The notes under the pieces were generated by a model, which did not search any database, was not told where the DNA came from, and saw nothing but the letters and a program-made list of their open reading frames with translations. Positions 60,510-61,315 of a stretch of DNA of 61,315 nucleotides are shown here, piece by piece. This stretch comes from Prorocentrum cordatum (Eukaryota > Sar > Dinophyceae > Prorocentrales > Prorocentraceae): positions 222,189-283,503 of the forward strand of contig CAUYUJ010015946.1 of assembly GCA_963575745.1 (NCBI GenBank), read 5' to 3'. The position numbers and the translations under genes are program-made. The stretch's first letter is position 1. The number at the start of each line of letters is the position of its first letter.

Positions 60510-61315
60510 TTTTTTAGTGCCCCGGCCCTCGTTGCGGCCTCGGGGGTCAATCCTGGCCAGACAGACTGGTTACTGACGACGTGCACGCCGAAGGGCCCGG
60601 GAGCAGTGCCCCCCCACGCTTTGCACCCATCGCCCATTCTTATCACCGATGTGGGCCTCATCCCCACCAATGAATGCTTCGCCCTCGGGGGCCTGTCGCC
60701 GATCTGTCGGCGATGTATCGCGGATGCCAGATCGATGTGGTCACTCCTGAGCCGGTTCCCACTGTCGTTCCCCTCGTGGGGGGCGGTTAGCGGTGCACGC
60801 GGCGGCGACGGCGGCGGCGGCGGCCTCGCCGAAGCAGGAAAAGGGCCAGCCAGGACAGCGGGAAGAGGTTCAGGGTTCGACCATCACCATCGAGCTTCCA
60901 GGAAGGGGAGGGCTCAAGGTTCGAGGATGAAGGTGCGAGGAAGAAGGTCCAGGCGCGCAGAAGAGGGTCAGGGGTTCGAGGAGCCGGGCTCGCGGAGGAG
61001 CTTCGCGGAAGAGGAGCACAGTCAGAGGATCGGGGTGCCTGGACGTCCTGGTGCCCCCCGGAGGCTCTCCAGGCAACGAGCCCTCCGTGCGGCCACGGTC
61101 GGCGTCGCCGTCGACGAGGTCTATCCGGCCAAAGGCCGCACCCCGAGGGCAGCGGGCCACCGGGCGCCCGCCGCACGGTTTCGCCGATGACCGGGGGGAT
61201 GTTCCACCACCACCTCTGGTGCGGGGCCGCACAGAGCGTCGGCGGTGTGTAGAGAGTTCGGTTGCCCTGTGCTGAGTCTGGGTCGCTCTGGCCCGACGTT
61301 GCCCTTCAGTTGACG
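60510..61315. other. No gene recognised
   Basis: Unique-looking DNA with arginine-rich plus frames and proline-rich minus frames; a CTGTCGGCGATGTATCGC word at 60700 echoes the GATGC clusters. Confidence 0.4.

Noticed and set aside
1-61315. Spliced-leader relics, tRNA, rRNA or telomeric repeats
   Set aside because: None was recognised by eye on either strand; absence is not proof.

Overview
The window reads as nuclear DNA of a dinoflagellate alga. The basis is its high G+C with almost no long credible genes, very short exons separated by kilobases of repeats, introns with GC-AG as well as GT-AG borders, all convincing genes of one block on one strand, and predicted proteins whose signatures I associate from memory with dinoflagellate gene sets (no search was run). 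No bacterial operon, rRNA or tRNA gene was seen, and there is one 100-base assembly gap (8716-8815).

Layout. From 1 to 38.6 kb and from 52.6 kb to the end the DNA is almost wholly repetitive: GAG/CTC and GATGAT microsatellites, three satellites with units of 90, 102-106 and about 113 bp, and at least a dozen dispersed families. Many of these families are short elements with terminal inverted repeats (MITEs) or foldbacks. Two reverse-transcriptase relics of LINE type lie at 10.6 and 34.4 kb. Between the repeats sit small plus-strand islands that read like exons: 13948-14071, 14689-14752, 15163-15234, 20056-20166, 24855-24938 and 31042-31137. Most are bounded by AG|G acceptors and AG|G-type donors, several start and end in phase 0, and they encode charged helical, coiled-coil-like peptides. 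They may be parts of one host gene with very large introns.

The main result is a 14-kb block, 38612-52600, bounded by a 41-bp terminal inverted repeat (39 of 41 bases identical) with AT-rich ends and repeated subterminal motifs. It is interpreted as one large DNA transposon. It carries six genes or gene remnants plus one truncated gene fragment, all on the minus strand: a helical protein with at least three introns (51406 to about 48790), a proline-rich protein (48542-47658), a C/H zinc-finger-like protein (47127-46489), a Cys-cluster protein with an RS-rich tail (45205-43320), a small protein (42485-42129) and a large transposase-like protein (41770-39361). Roughly 35 short GGCGG-loop-CCGCC hairpins are scattered through introns and intergenic DNA of the block; I did not find this motif elsewhere in the window.

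How the parts may work together is inference. The transposase-like protein would act on the 41-bp ends and the subterminal sites; the other proteins would be accessory or regulatory. Several reading frames contain single-base frameshifts, some in homopolymers, so this copy is either decaying or carries assembly errors.
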